A stretch of 6,128 bases of DNA. Source: CAYNNP01 sp964398215. Its GTDB lineage: Bacteria; Planctomycetota; Planctomycetia; Pirellulales; Pirellulaceae. A model generated the notes under the pieces. It was not told the DNA's origin. It saw only the letters and a list, made by a program, of their open reading frames with translations, and searched no databases. How positions within the stretch are numbered: position 1 is the first letter of the stretch; each line of letters starts with the position of its first letter. The position numbers were made by a program, and so were the translations under genes. Location: the NCBI GenBank assembly GCA_964398215.1, contig CAYNNP010000324.1:1-6128 (forward strand). Direction: 5' to 3'. Positions 1 through 5,544 of this stretch are shown one piece after another.

Positions 1-133
1 CCGGTGGCCGACTTCGGTGTGTCAAGGCGCTGACGACCGATGCGTCGTAACCGCCAGCTCAAGTCTCCTCAGTGATTTTGCTTGGGCCAACATGCATTCT
101 CAATCCCATCCGCTTTCGGTTAAACGCCACGTT

Positions 134-158
134 CTTTCGTGCAAGCTATTGACGAAAG
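134..158. repeat. 7-bp inverted repeat overlapping a possible -35 box
   Basis: The arms CTTTCGT (134-140) and ACGAAAG (152-158) are perfect reverse complements separated by 11 bases. The right arm overlaps TTGACG at 149-154, a 5/6 match to a sigma-70 -35 box. This arrangement would suit an operator for the winged-helix regulator encoded downstream, but that is inference. A 7-bp repeat can occur by chance. Confidence 0.3.
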
Positions 159-177
159 CCGCAAACACACGTACTCT
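149..177 (+). promoter_or_regulatory. Possible sigma-70-like promoter for the membrane protein/regulator pair
   Basis: TTGACG at 149-154 is followed after 17 bases by TACTCT at 172-177. The -35 element matches 5/6 and the -10 element only 3/6, although it keeps the conserved first T, second A and last T. It lies about 33 bases upstream of the ATG at 210, a sensible distance. Planctomycete promoters are poorly conserved, so this is a weak prediction. Confidence 0.25.
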
Positions 178-191
178 GTGCTGCAGAGCAC
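178..191. repeat. 14-bp near-palindrome just before the first gene
   Basis: GTGCT (178-182) and AGCAC (187-191) are exact reverse complements around GCAG. An overlapping pair, CTCTG (174-178) and CAGAG (184-188), uses the same stretch. It sits between the possible -10 and the SD at 200-203, where it could be an operator or a small 5' hairpin. No binding is shown, and the arms are short. Confidence 0.3.
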
Positions 192-209
192 TTTGCAGTG
201 GAGACACAA

Positions 210-815
210 ATGAAGATAGAAAAAGCTGAGGCGCGGGCGACACTCGACGAAATAGACTCACTTATAAATGCGACCAAACAGAGGATCGCGCACGGCCCAA
301 CCGGTCCCATTCTGGTTGTTTGGGGAATCGTATGGAGTGTCGTCTTCCTAGGAACGCACTTTTACCCGCAGTCGGTCAGCTGGTTGCCGCCGATTGGTTG
401 CCTGGTTGGTTTTGCGTCGATGTGGGTCTTCAAAGGTTCCCCGCAAATTGAGACGAAAGGTGGCCTAGGTTCACAAGGTGCTCGAATCAGATACGCCTGG
501 CTAGTTCTATGCGCTTTCTCTTTTCTCTGGATACTCATTTTGCATCCTCTGCGACCACCAAGCTCAAGCGTTCCAGAGACGATTGACATAATCAATCGCA
601 CACTTGCCTTTTTTGCATCGATCGGAATGTTCGGTTACGTCGTCGCTGGACTCTGGTTGGGGAGGTTTTGGATAACTCTTGGCCTCAGCGTAACCGTCTT
701 GATTGCGGTTGGGCTCTTTGCGTTACCTCAATGGTTCCTGCTTTGGATGGCCGTTGTAGGTGGCGGTTCGCTGATGTTCTCAGGCTTGATGATCAAACGG
801 TTGTGGGCAGTGTGA
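210..815 (+). CDS. Six-helix integral membrane protein of unknown function, partner of the winged-helix regulator
   Basis: The product is 201 residues. I chose the ATG at 210 because GGAG (200-203) lies six bases upstream; an in-frame GTG at 198 would add four residues but would overlap that SD. A charged, helical N-terminus (residues 1-28, rich in Glu/Ala/Lys) is followed by about six hydrophobic segments near 32-52, 57-75, 93-113, 131-150, 153-172 and 174-194. A loop at about 76-92 is polar, and a Pro/Ser-rich loop lies at about 114-125. I see no catalytic motif. The layout of an N-terminal amphipathic stretch, a compact membrane domain and an immediately following small winged-helix gene recurs in many bacteria. 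By analogy it may be a membrane protein controlled by, or signalling to, that regulator. Its stop overlaps the next start by four bases. The function is not known to me. Confidence 0.85.
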   Translation: MKIEKAEARATLDEIDSLINATKQRIAHGPTGPILVVWGIVWSVVFLGTHFYPQSVSWLPPIGCLVGFASMWVFKGSPQIETKGGLGSQGARIRYAWLVLCAFSFLWILILHPLRPPSSSVPETIDIINRTLAFFASIGMFGYVVAGLWLGRFWITLGLSVTVLIAVGLFALPQWFLLWMAVVGGGSLMFSGLMIKRLWAV

Positions 816-1114
816 ACGAACTCAACAAGCTCATTCACGAACCAGCTCGACTCCGAATCATGGCGACCTTGATGTCATTGAGTCGAGCCGAACAGATTGA
901 CTTCGGCTCGCTGGCAAAACTGCTTGAACTGAGTGACGGCAATCTTGGTTCGCATTTACAAAAACTGGAAGCTGCCGAATACATCGAGGTTGAGAAGACG
1001 TTTGAAGGCAAACGCCCCAAGACGTTCGTGGCCCTGACAACTACTGGTCGAAAGGCCTTTCGCAAACACGTGAAGGCACTTGAGCGAATTCTCTACGAGG
1101 ATCCTTCTGACTAG
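812..1114 (+). CDS. Small winged-helix transcriptional regulator (MarR/HTH_34-like)
   Basis: The product is 100 residues, starting at GTG 812 inside the GTGA that also contains the upstream stop, which points to translational coupling. Longer in-frame versions reaching back into the membrane gene are not credible. The whole protein is one winged-helix domain: helix 1 begins at about 3-22 with the LxxLIHEPARLRIM signature, helix 2 lies at about 31-39, the recognition helix at about 41-57 (SDGNLGSHLQKLEAAEYI), and the wing at about 59-76 with basic residues around GKRPK. The last helix (about 78-95) is typical for dimerisation. This pattern matches the PF13601-type 'winged helix DNA-binding' regulators, which usually have about 95-105 residues and no ligand domain. 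It probably controls its own operon; two palindromes upstream of 210 are candidate operators. The effector is unknown. Confidence 0.9.
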   Translation: MNELNKLIHEPARLRIMATLMSLSRAEQIDFGSLAKLLELSDGNLGSHLQKLEAAEYIEVEKTFEGKRPKTFVALTTTGRKAFRKHVKALERILYEDPSD

Positions 1115-1208
1115 ACCAACGAAGGGATGAGCTTTTAGCTGCAAACTGCAACTCCAAATATTTTCCGACTTTCAACCATCCCCAAGCCTCTCAATCAGTA
1201 GTGTTCTA

Positions 1209-1892
1209 ATGGCGAATCATCCAATCTTTGCCCCAACATTTCATGGGGACGTTGCAAAGGTCAAGAGGCTTCTTAAAGAGGATGCAACGCTGGTCTCGAT
1301 GCTTGACGCAAAAAACTTGACGCCACTGCACGTTGCCGCAAGCCGCGGACAATCCGCTGTGGCGCAACTGCTAATTGATTACGGTGCAGACGTTAACGGC
1401 GGCAGCGACGATGAGTGGTCGCCTCTTGTTTTTGCCGCTTATCGCGGGCATTTCGAGGTCGCCGAAATTCTGATCAACAACGGTGCAGGTGTGACCGTCG
1501 AAGAAGGCAATCCGATTCACTTTGCTGGTCAACGCAAGCACAAAGAAATTTGCCGTCTGCTGGTCGAGCATGGAGCCATCGATGGGCTTGTCGACTCGGA
1601 TGACTCGGACGTCTTGGATTTGTTTCGTGCTGCCTACAGTTATGACGCAGATGCCGTCAAGGAGATTCTTTCTCGGCGACCAGAACTCGTTGACGTCAAA
1701 GATGTCGATGGCCGCACACCAATGCATGAGGCGTGCACCCATGGCGATACCAAAACAGTTCGGGCCCTGCTCAAGGCAGGAGCCGATGCGACCGTTCGAG
1801 ATAGAAATCGGCAAACCCCATTGGACCGAGCTGAATCCCACCGTCAGCACGCAGTGACACGCTTATTGAAGAAGCAAATCGCGGAATCATAG
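1209..1892 (+). CDS. Ankyrin-repeat protein
   Basis: The product is 227 residues and consists almost wholly of ankyrin repeats: a degenerate first repeat at about 8-34, clear ones at 36-65 (TPLHVAA...LLIDYGADVN), 69-97 (SPLVFAA...LINNGA), 100-126 (NPIHFAG...LLVEHGA), a divergent one at 134-163, a clear one at 167-197 (TPMHEAC...LLKAGAD), and a partial cap at 201-224. Such repeats bind other proteins and have no enzymatic role. No signal peptide or membrane segment is seen, so it should be cytoplasmic. The ATG at 1209 begins just before the first repeat; no clear SD precedes it. It lies 94 bases after the regulator gene and 22 bases before the protease gene, so it is probably co-transcribed at least with the latter. 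The partner protein is unknown. Confidence 0.92.
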   Translation: MANHPIFAPTFHGDVAKVKRLLKEDATLVSMLDAKNLTPLHVAASRGQSAVAQLLIDYGADVNGGSDDEWSPLVFAAYRGHFEVAEILINNGAGVTVEEGNPIHFAGQRKHKEICRLLVEHGAIDGLVDSDDSDVLDLFRAAYSYDADAVKEILSRRPELVDVKDVDGRTPMHEACTHGDTKTVRALLKAGADATVRDRNRQTPLDRAESHRQHAVTRLLKKQIAES

Positions 1893-1914
1893 TTTTGACG
1901 CAAGGTGACTGAAC

Positions 1915-2616
1915 ATGGAAACGCCAGTTGAACCGCTCCCTCCGATCACGTCTTCCAGTTCCCATTGGGTTCGGGCGATCGGCATTTGGCTACTAACCTG
2001 TTTGCTATTTGGTCTTGGTGGGTTTGTGCTGGCAGGCAATTACTTCAAACACTGGGGCGATCACTTCTGGGCAGCGGTGTATTGGGAAGTTGTGTTTGTC
2101 GCTTCCCTGATGCCGATCTTGGCTCTGATTCATTGGATTCAACGCAGAAGAGGCGAAGGTCTTGCTGAACTTGGTTGGCTAAAACCAACTCGCAAACTTG
2201 CCATCGCCTTGACTCTTTGGTTGCTGGTCTCCTATTTGATTGGAATGTCTATGGGCGTTCACTACGTGCTGAAGGACAGCCTTCTCCGATTTCACTGGGT
2301 GCGAATCGCATTGTTACCCTGCGGTCTTTTGATCGGTATCGCGGAAGAAGTCATCATGCGAGGCTTTTTCATGAACGAGCTGCAGCGTGCTCGCGTCGCA
2401 ACCTGGTTGCAGGTGTTCTTGTCGGCCCTTTGTTCGGCGACTTTCCATTCATTCACGACACCTGTGGCGTTCATCTCGTCGTTCTTCATGTTTGGTTTTC
2501 TGGCGCTTGTTTTCGTCGTGGGCCGACGCAGTCTGACGGCACCAATCCTATTTCACAGCCTCGCCCACATGCTTTGCGACCCGTTTCCGCTACAAATGGC
2601 CCTACATGAAATGTGA
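1915..2616 (+). CDS. CPBP/CAAX-type intramembrane glutamic protease
   Basis: The product is 233 residues. The start at 1915 is well supported by AAGGTGA (1902-1908) six bases upstream. A polar 18-residue N-terminus precedes hydrophobic segments near 20-42, 52-74, 96-116, 129-143, 163-200 and 205-221. The family's catalytic motif EExxxR is present as E144-E145-V-I-M-R149. A second conserved His is probably H178 (TFHSF), and the last motif, usually HxxxN, appears as H214-S-L-A-H218, with His in place of Asn. This is the layout of the ABI/CPBP (Rce1-like) family, PF02517, in which bacterial members process or protect against peptides or act on membrane substrates. The substrate cannot be told from the sequence. 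The ankyrin gene 22 bases upstream is likely in the same operon. The gene is complete and ends eight bases before the assembly gap. Confidence 0.92.
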   Translation: METPVEPLPPITSSSSHWVRAIGIWLLTCLLFGLGGFVLAGNYFKHWGDHFWAAVYWEVVFVASLMPILALIHWIQRRRGEGLAELGWLKPTRKLAIALTLWLLVSYLIGMSMGVHYVLKDSLLRFHWVRIALLPCGLLIGIAEEVIMRGFFMNELQRARVATWLQVFLSALCSATFHSFTTPVAFISSFFMFGFLALVFVVGRRSLTAPILFHSLAHMLCDPFPLQMALHEM

Positions 2617-2623
2617 GCCAACG

Positions 2624-2723
2624 NNNNNNNNNNNNNNNNNNNNNNNNNNNNNNNNNNNNNNNNNNNNNNNNNNNNNNNNNNNNNNNNNNNNNNNNNNNNN
2701 NNNNNNNNNNNNNNNNNNNNNNN
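2624..2723. other. Assembly gap of 100 N
   Basis: Exactly 100 undetermined bases occur here. A round 100 is the conventional placeholder for a scaffold gap of unknown size. The true distance between the protease gene and the mscL terminator is therefore unknown, and genes may be missing. Any reading frame spanning it is meaningless. Confidence 0.98.
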
Positions 2724-2734
2724 GTGTGTCTACG

Positions 2735-2774
2735 AAAAACGCCTTGGCCGATTGTTCGGCCAAGGCGTCGTTTT
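2735..2774 (-). terminator. Rho-independent terminator of mscL, possibly bidirectional
   Basis: A perfect 12-bp stem is formed by 2739-2750 (ACGCCTTGGCCG) and 2757-2768, with a six-base loop ATTGTT. Read on the - strand it is followed by a run of five T (complement of 2735-2739), and it lies 31 bases past the mscL stop, as expected for its terminator. On the + strand the stem is followed by CGTTTT, so it could also stop transcripts arriving through the gap from the left. Confidence 0.88.
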
Positions 2775-2799
2775 CTATGATGGTTCAACTAAGATTCGG

Positions 2800-3234
2800 C
2801 TACGACTTCTTTAGCAAGTCGCGGATCTCTGTTAGCAAGACGACGTCGTCTGGAATTGGTGCATCTTCTTCGGCTTTCTTCATCCACTTGGAAGCAATTT
2901 TCAATGCGATGAAGATTACAAACGCAAGGATGATAAAATCCATTACGTTCTGGATGAACGAACCGTACTTGATGGCGGCTTGTTCGGTCACAGCAACTCC
3001 ATCTTTCATGACGGCATTGCCTGCTTCATCCAGCACCGGAAGCTTATCACCGATTTCTAACTTCATCGCTGACAAGTCCGGAACGCCAGCGACCATTGCG
3101 ATCAACGGTGTGATGATGTTGTCAAGAAATGACTTGACGATCACCCCGACGGCACCGCCCATGATGATTCCTACGGCCATGTCGATCAGGTTGCCTTTGA
3201 AGGCGAAATCTTTGAAGTCTTTAACAAATCCCAT
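2800..3234 (-). CDS. mscL: Large-conductance mechanosensitive channel MscL
   Basis: The product is 144 residues, close to the usual 130-150. It forms a homopentameric inner-membrane pore that opens under membrane tension and releases solutes during hypo-osmotic shock. The N-terminal helix MGFVKDFKDFAFKGN leads into TM1 (about 16-45) with the gate-region pattern DMAVGIIMGGAVG, which aligns residue by residue with E. coli MscL (DLAVGVIIGAAFG). A periplasmic loop spans about 50-90, TM2 about 92-113 (FIQNVMDFIILAFVIF), and the C-terminal bundle helix LLTEIRDLLKKS is conserved. The start at 3234 is preceded by AGGAG (+ strand 3245-3249) ten bases upstream. The open frame continues 40 codons further back, but that part overlaps the end of yacG and is not MscL-like. 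It lies 55 bases after yacG and ends before a strong terminator. Confidence 0.97.
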   Translation of the reverse strand: MGFVKDFKDFAFKGNLIDMAVGIIMGGAVGVIVKSFLDNIITPLIAMVAGVPDLSAMKLEIGDKLPVLDEAGNAVMKDGVAVTEQAAIKYGSFIQNVMDFIILAFVIFIALKIASKWMKKAEEDAPIPDDVVLLTEIRDLLKKS

Positions 3235-3270
3235 GCGTAGCGTTCTCCTGGATGTTGAGTGACAGACTCC

Positions 3271-3292
3271 TAACCGACATTCGGTCAGGTTA
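3271..3292. repeat. Small inverted repeat at the end of yacG
   Basis: TAACCGA (3271-3277) and TCGGTCA (3281-3287) can form a 7-bp stem with one wobble pair and a three-base loop. An alternative outer pairing joins TAACC (3271-3275) with GGTTA (3288-3292), which includes the yacG stop codon. No T-run follows, so it is not a standard terminator. It may be a processing hairpin between yacG and mscL, or chance. Confidence 0.3.
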
Positions 3293-3505
3293 ATCTGAAG
3301 GTGGGGAAGGTTTGGAAACCATTGGTGTAGGACCGCCTTCATGCGGTATTTCAACGTCTTCGTTTAACCACCGACCGAGGTCGACCAGTTTGCAGCGTTG
3401 GCTACAAAAAGGTGGTGCGTCGGTATCGTCAAACGAAAACTCGTTTCCACAAGTTGGGCACCTAGCGGTACCTAATTGACTACGCGTATTTTTGTTGGTG
3501 TTCAT
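3290..3505 (-). CDS. yacG: DNA gyrase inhibitor YacG (zinc-binding)
   Basis: From the ATG at 3505 the product is 71 residues, near the usual 60-70. It is a small cytoplasmic zinc protein. In E. coli, YacG binds GyrB and blocks DNA binding by gyrase. The four zinc ligands are visible as C16-P-T-C19 and C34-S-Q-R-C38, followed by the family hallmark CKLVDLGRWLNED (38-50) and IP, with a Pro/Ser-rich unstructured tail. A GTG at 3526 is in frame and would add seven residues. Neither start has a clear SD; I prefer the ATG because it leaves a normal short N-terminus before the zinc knuckle. The AT-rich stretch just upstream (about 3506-3548) may carry a promoter, but no clean box is seen. The gene is followed after 55 bases by mscL in the same direction. 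Confidence 0.93.
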   Translation of the reverse strand: MNTNKNTRSQLGTARCPTCGNEFSFDDTDAPPFCSQRCKLVDLGRWLNEDVEIPHEGGPTPMVSKPSPPSD

Positions 3506-3545
3506 CCGCAAAAATTCAAATTTCACTCGTTTTACTATTATTCTA

Positions 3546-4349
3546 TTACCTAGGTAGCTTCAAAAGCAGTTCTCGGATCTGCTCGTGAACATCCGTAGTC
3601 GCTCTGACAACCAGGATTCTTCGCAACGCAAAATACCGCATTGTCCCTGGACCACCTTGTGATTCCCAAAAGTCTGGTTGGACCACGGTCTGAATCAATT
3701 CAATCAGTTCCCAGCCAGTGGAAAAACCTCCAGCAGCTTGCCCAGTCTTTTGGTCTACCGCAGTCACCCCGTTTTGACTTTTGGCTGATGAGTCTGCGGT
3801 TGGTGCTGCACTAGGAGTGTCAGTTTGCTGGCTGGACGACAACAGTTCTGAATCAGGAGTATCGGGCGATGGGTAAGCGGCACGAATCGCTTTCTTAACT
3901 CGCCTGCTCAAGTCACTTGGGCGAGGAATTTTTTTGCGTTCTAAATCGTCTTTGATTTTCTTGGCAGCGGTGATGAGTCGGCGACGTATTTTCGCGGCAT
4001 CTTGCTGTAGCGACTTGCTTTCGCTGTATCTTTTGTCCTGTCGAAGGCAGACATAGAAATCACAAAGATCGAGGGTCGCAGCGTGCTTCTTTTCGCTGGG
4101 TGCCGTCGATTGTGCCGCCATCAACTCCCGCGTATGACGTTTTAAAGTGGTCAAAAGCGGTGGATCGTTTGATTCCTCAGCGGTGGCCCATTGGGCAGAA
4201 AACAGCATTAAAACCGGCAAAAAACTTAAAAGCAAATGCCGACTGATGCGTCGATGACGACCTAAACTGGATTGGACACGGGAACCATCCGGAACGTCTA
4301 CCGTCATAAAGTGACGGCTTTTTTCTTGGCAAGATAGGTTGAATGACAT
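3546..4349 (-). CDS. Exported protein of unknown function with a C-terminal secretin/STN-like module
   Basis: From the ATG at 4349 the product is 267 residues. This start has GAGGAAA (+ strand 4354-4360) seven bases upstream. Other in-frame ATGs are at 4412, 4364 and 4307; 4307 would give a shorter, more ordinary signal peptide but has no SD. A basic stretch (RHRRISRH) precedes a hydrophobic core at about 39-51 and a likely cleavage site after ATA57, so export is expected. Residues 63-155 look helical and charged, rich in Lys/Arg. Residues 160-205 are a Ser/Thr/Pro/Gln linker. The last ~55 residues (WELIELIQTVVQPDFWESQGG, then an RYF...ILVVRAT strand and VHEQIRELLLKL helix) resemble a short domain seen in many planctomycete proteins and in the N-domains of secretins. 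The function is unknown. The gene is divergent from the protease gene and tandem with yacG. Confidence 0.75.
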   Translation of the reverse strand: MSFNLSCQEKSRHFMTVDVPDGSRVQSSLGRHRRISRHLLLSFLPVLMLFSAQWATAEESNDPPLLTTLKRHTRELMAAQSTAPSEKKHAATLDLCDFYVCLRQDKRYSESKSLQQDAAKIRRRLITAAKKIKDDLERKKIPRPSDLSRRVKKAIRAAYPSPDTPDSELLSSSQQTDTPSAAPTADSSAKSQNGVTAVDQKTGQAAGGFSTGWELIELIQTVVQPDFWESQGGPGTMRYFALRRILVVRATTDVHEQIRELLLKLPR

Positions 4350-4350
4350 G
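4347..4350. other. Shared CATG carrying two divergent start codons
   Basis: The + strand ATG at 4348-4350 and the - strand ATG (CAT at 4347-4349) overlap by two bases. Each has an SD-like element in place: AGG at 4336-4338 for the + gene, and GAGGAAA read from 4360-4354 for the - gene. If both starts are right, each gene's promoter must lie inside the other's 5' coding region. If the - gene starts at 4307 instead, a 40-base gap separates them. Confidence 0.45.
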
Positions 4351-5448
4351 AGATTTCCTCGCATAGCCTTAGTAGTTGTGTATCTGTGCACACTTTGCTC
4401 GGGTGAATTCACAACGGTTGCTGGAAGTCCAGAGCAAGTCGCGGGCCAAGGTCAAAAGTTCGGAGAGCAAGTTGTCGTAAAGGCCTCAAAGATTCTAGAG
4501 CAAAACGGATTGCGGCGGAGTGGCAAATCGATTCAAGCGATTGAATCGGCTCCGATTTCCAGAGCCATTAGCGCATTGACTCGGCAGCGACGGGAATTGC
4601 GCTTGGCTCAACAAGAATGGAACAAGCTGCGTGAGCACGTTTCGGCACTGCACAAGCAATTGCGTCAATTGGATGACCACCAGGGAAAGTTGAATCTTCA
4701 ATTGGCCCGAGTCGCTGGAGTGGACACGACTGCCAACAACAAATTGGTTGGGTTGATTGAAGCGACGCGGGCAGAGATGCGCAAGATCGTCGAGAATGAA
4801 AAGTTGGCCAAAGACCAGATTGGAAAGACGCGCGCTAACGTCAACAAACGCGAGGCGATCTATGCGGAATCAATCATGGCGATCCGTGCGGACTTTGATC
4901 GATTGAACAAGGCGATTGCAGGTTCGATCAAACGCAAGGAAGTTGGAATTGCGTTTGGTGTCATGCACAGGAACTTTCAAACTCCCAAATCGCCTGACCC
5001 GAGTGAGATCTTGTCGGCGCTTGGCATGCGTATTCAAAAAATCGAACGGGAAGTCTTTAGCGAAACAATCCCGCTGCATGTGCAATCAGGATCGCTGTAT
5101 GTCGATGTGAACGTTGGTGACAAAACTGCAAAAATGGTTTTGGATAGTGGTGCTACGATGATCAGCCTGCCGTTTCGAACAGCAACTAGTCTTGGCATCA
5201 CGGCTCCACCGGACGCGAGGGCGTTGCAGTTGGTAATGGCCGATGGTCGGACGATTCCCGGTCGCCTTGTAAAGCTTGCTCGTGTTCGCATCGGGAAATT
5301 TGAAGCCAAAAATGTCGAAGCAGCTATCTTGGATCCTGTCGCCAAGGGCGCTGAACCGTTGTTGGGCATGAGTTTTTTGGAGAACTTCAAATTTGAAGTC
5401 GATGTCAACGAACGGACTTTGCGCATGCTGCGTGTTACGACCGATTGA
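4348..5448 (+). CDS. Exported retropepsin-like aspartic protease with helical N-terminal region
   Basis: The product is 366 residues from ATG 4348. A TTG at 4339 would add three, but it sits directly on the weak SD (AGG 4336-4338). An N-terminal signal peptide (about 1-20, IALVVVYLCTLCSG) predicts export. Residues about 70-195 are charged and helical with heptad-like stretches (RQRRELRLAQQEWNKLREHV), probably coiled coil. The protease domain spans about 240-366: the catalytic motif is L-D266-S-G-A-T, followed by SLPFRTATSLGI, a flap-like ADGRTIPGR (298-306), and the closing PLLGMSFLENFKFEVD (about 337-352). This matches bacterial clan AA, retropepsin-like families (gag-asp_proteas/Asp_protease_2 type), which carry a single Asp motif and work as dimers; the coiled coil could bring two copies together (inference). 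The substrate is unknown. It is divergent from the exported protein gene. Confidence 0.88.
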   Translation: MRFPRIALVVVYLCTLCSGEFTTVAGSPEQVAGQGQKFGEQVVVKASKILEQNGLRRSGKSIQAIESAPISRAISALTRQRRELRLAQQEWNKLREHVSALHKQLRQLDDHQGKLNLQLARVAGVDTTANNKLVGLIEATRAEMRKIVENEKLAKDQIGKTRANVNKREAIYAESIMAIRADFDRLNKAIAGSIKRKEVGIAFGVMHRNFQTPKSPDPSEILSALGMRIQKIEREVFSETIPLHVQSGSLYVDVNVGDKTAKMVLDSGATMISLPFRTATSLGITAPPDARALQLVMADGRTIPGRLVKLARVRIGKFEAKNVEAAILDPVAKGAEPLLGMSFLENFKFEVDVNERTLRMLRVTTD

Positions 5449-5544
5449 TTTCGGTTGATGCCTTGCGGTCAATTACCACAGGCTGGTTCGATCTTCAGTT
5501 ATGATTGGTCACTGTTCAACAGCGACCTACTAACATGAATTCAA

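Larger units (their letters stand above)
1..209. other. Leader region without a supported gene
   Basis: No convincing coding sequence is visible here. A reading frame from 17 to 229 on the + strand gives a 70-residue, Cys/Ser-rich product with no domain-like pattern. It runs into the membrane protein gene in another frame, so I treat it as chance. The region holds a possible promoter near 149-177 and two short inverted repeats (134-158 and 178-191), listed separately. The first ~120 bases show nothing I can name; they could be the spacer behind a gene lying left of the window. Confidence 0.5.

Noticed and set aside
113..131. GTTAAAC resembling an integron attC core (GTTRRRY)
   Set aside because: No matching RYYYAAC partner with an intervening imperfect palindrome could be found, and no second site occurs between the following genes.
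17..229. 70-residue + strand reading frame in the leader
   Set aside because: No domain-like pattern or credible SD, Cys/Ser-rich chance composition, and it overlaps the better supported membrane protein start.
1115..1208. Possible terminator or promoter between regulator and ankyrin genes
   Set aside because: No stem with a T-run and no convincing -35/-10 pair was found in these 94 bases.
1371..1850. 159-residue antisense frame within the ankyrin gene
   Set aside because: It mirrors a clearly coding ankyrin sequence on the other strand and shows no recognisable domain.
2175..2609. 144-residue frame in another phase of the protease gene
   Set aside because: It is a shadow of the CPBP gene, whose motifs, SD and hydrophobic segments are unmistakable.
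2486..3262. Reading frames running through the N block on both strands
   Set aside because: The unknown bases were read as X; the frames exist only because the gap contains no stops, and they overlap mscL antisense.
3506..3548. AT-rich - strand promoter for yacG (TTGAAG and AATAAT-like boxes)
   Set aside because: The best pair of boxes has a spacer of only about 15 bases, and AT-rich DNA gives such matches by chance.
5034..5472. Two antisense frames (130 and 128 residues) in the aspartic protease gene
   Set aside because: They overlap the conserved catalytic domain on the + strand and have no protein-family pattern.
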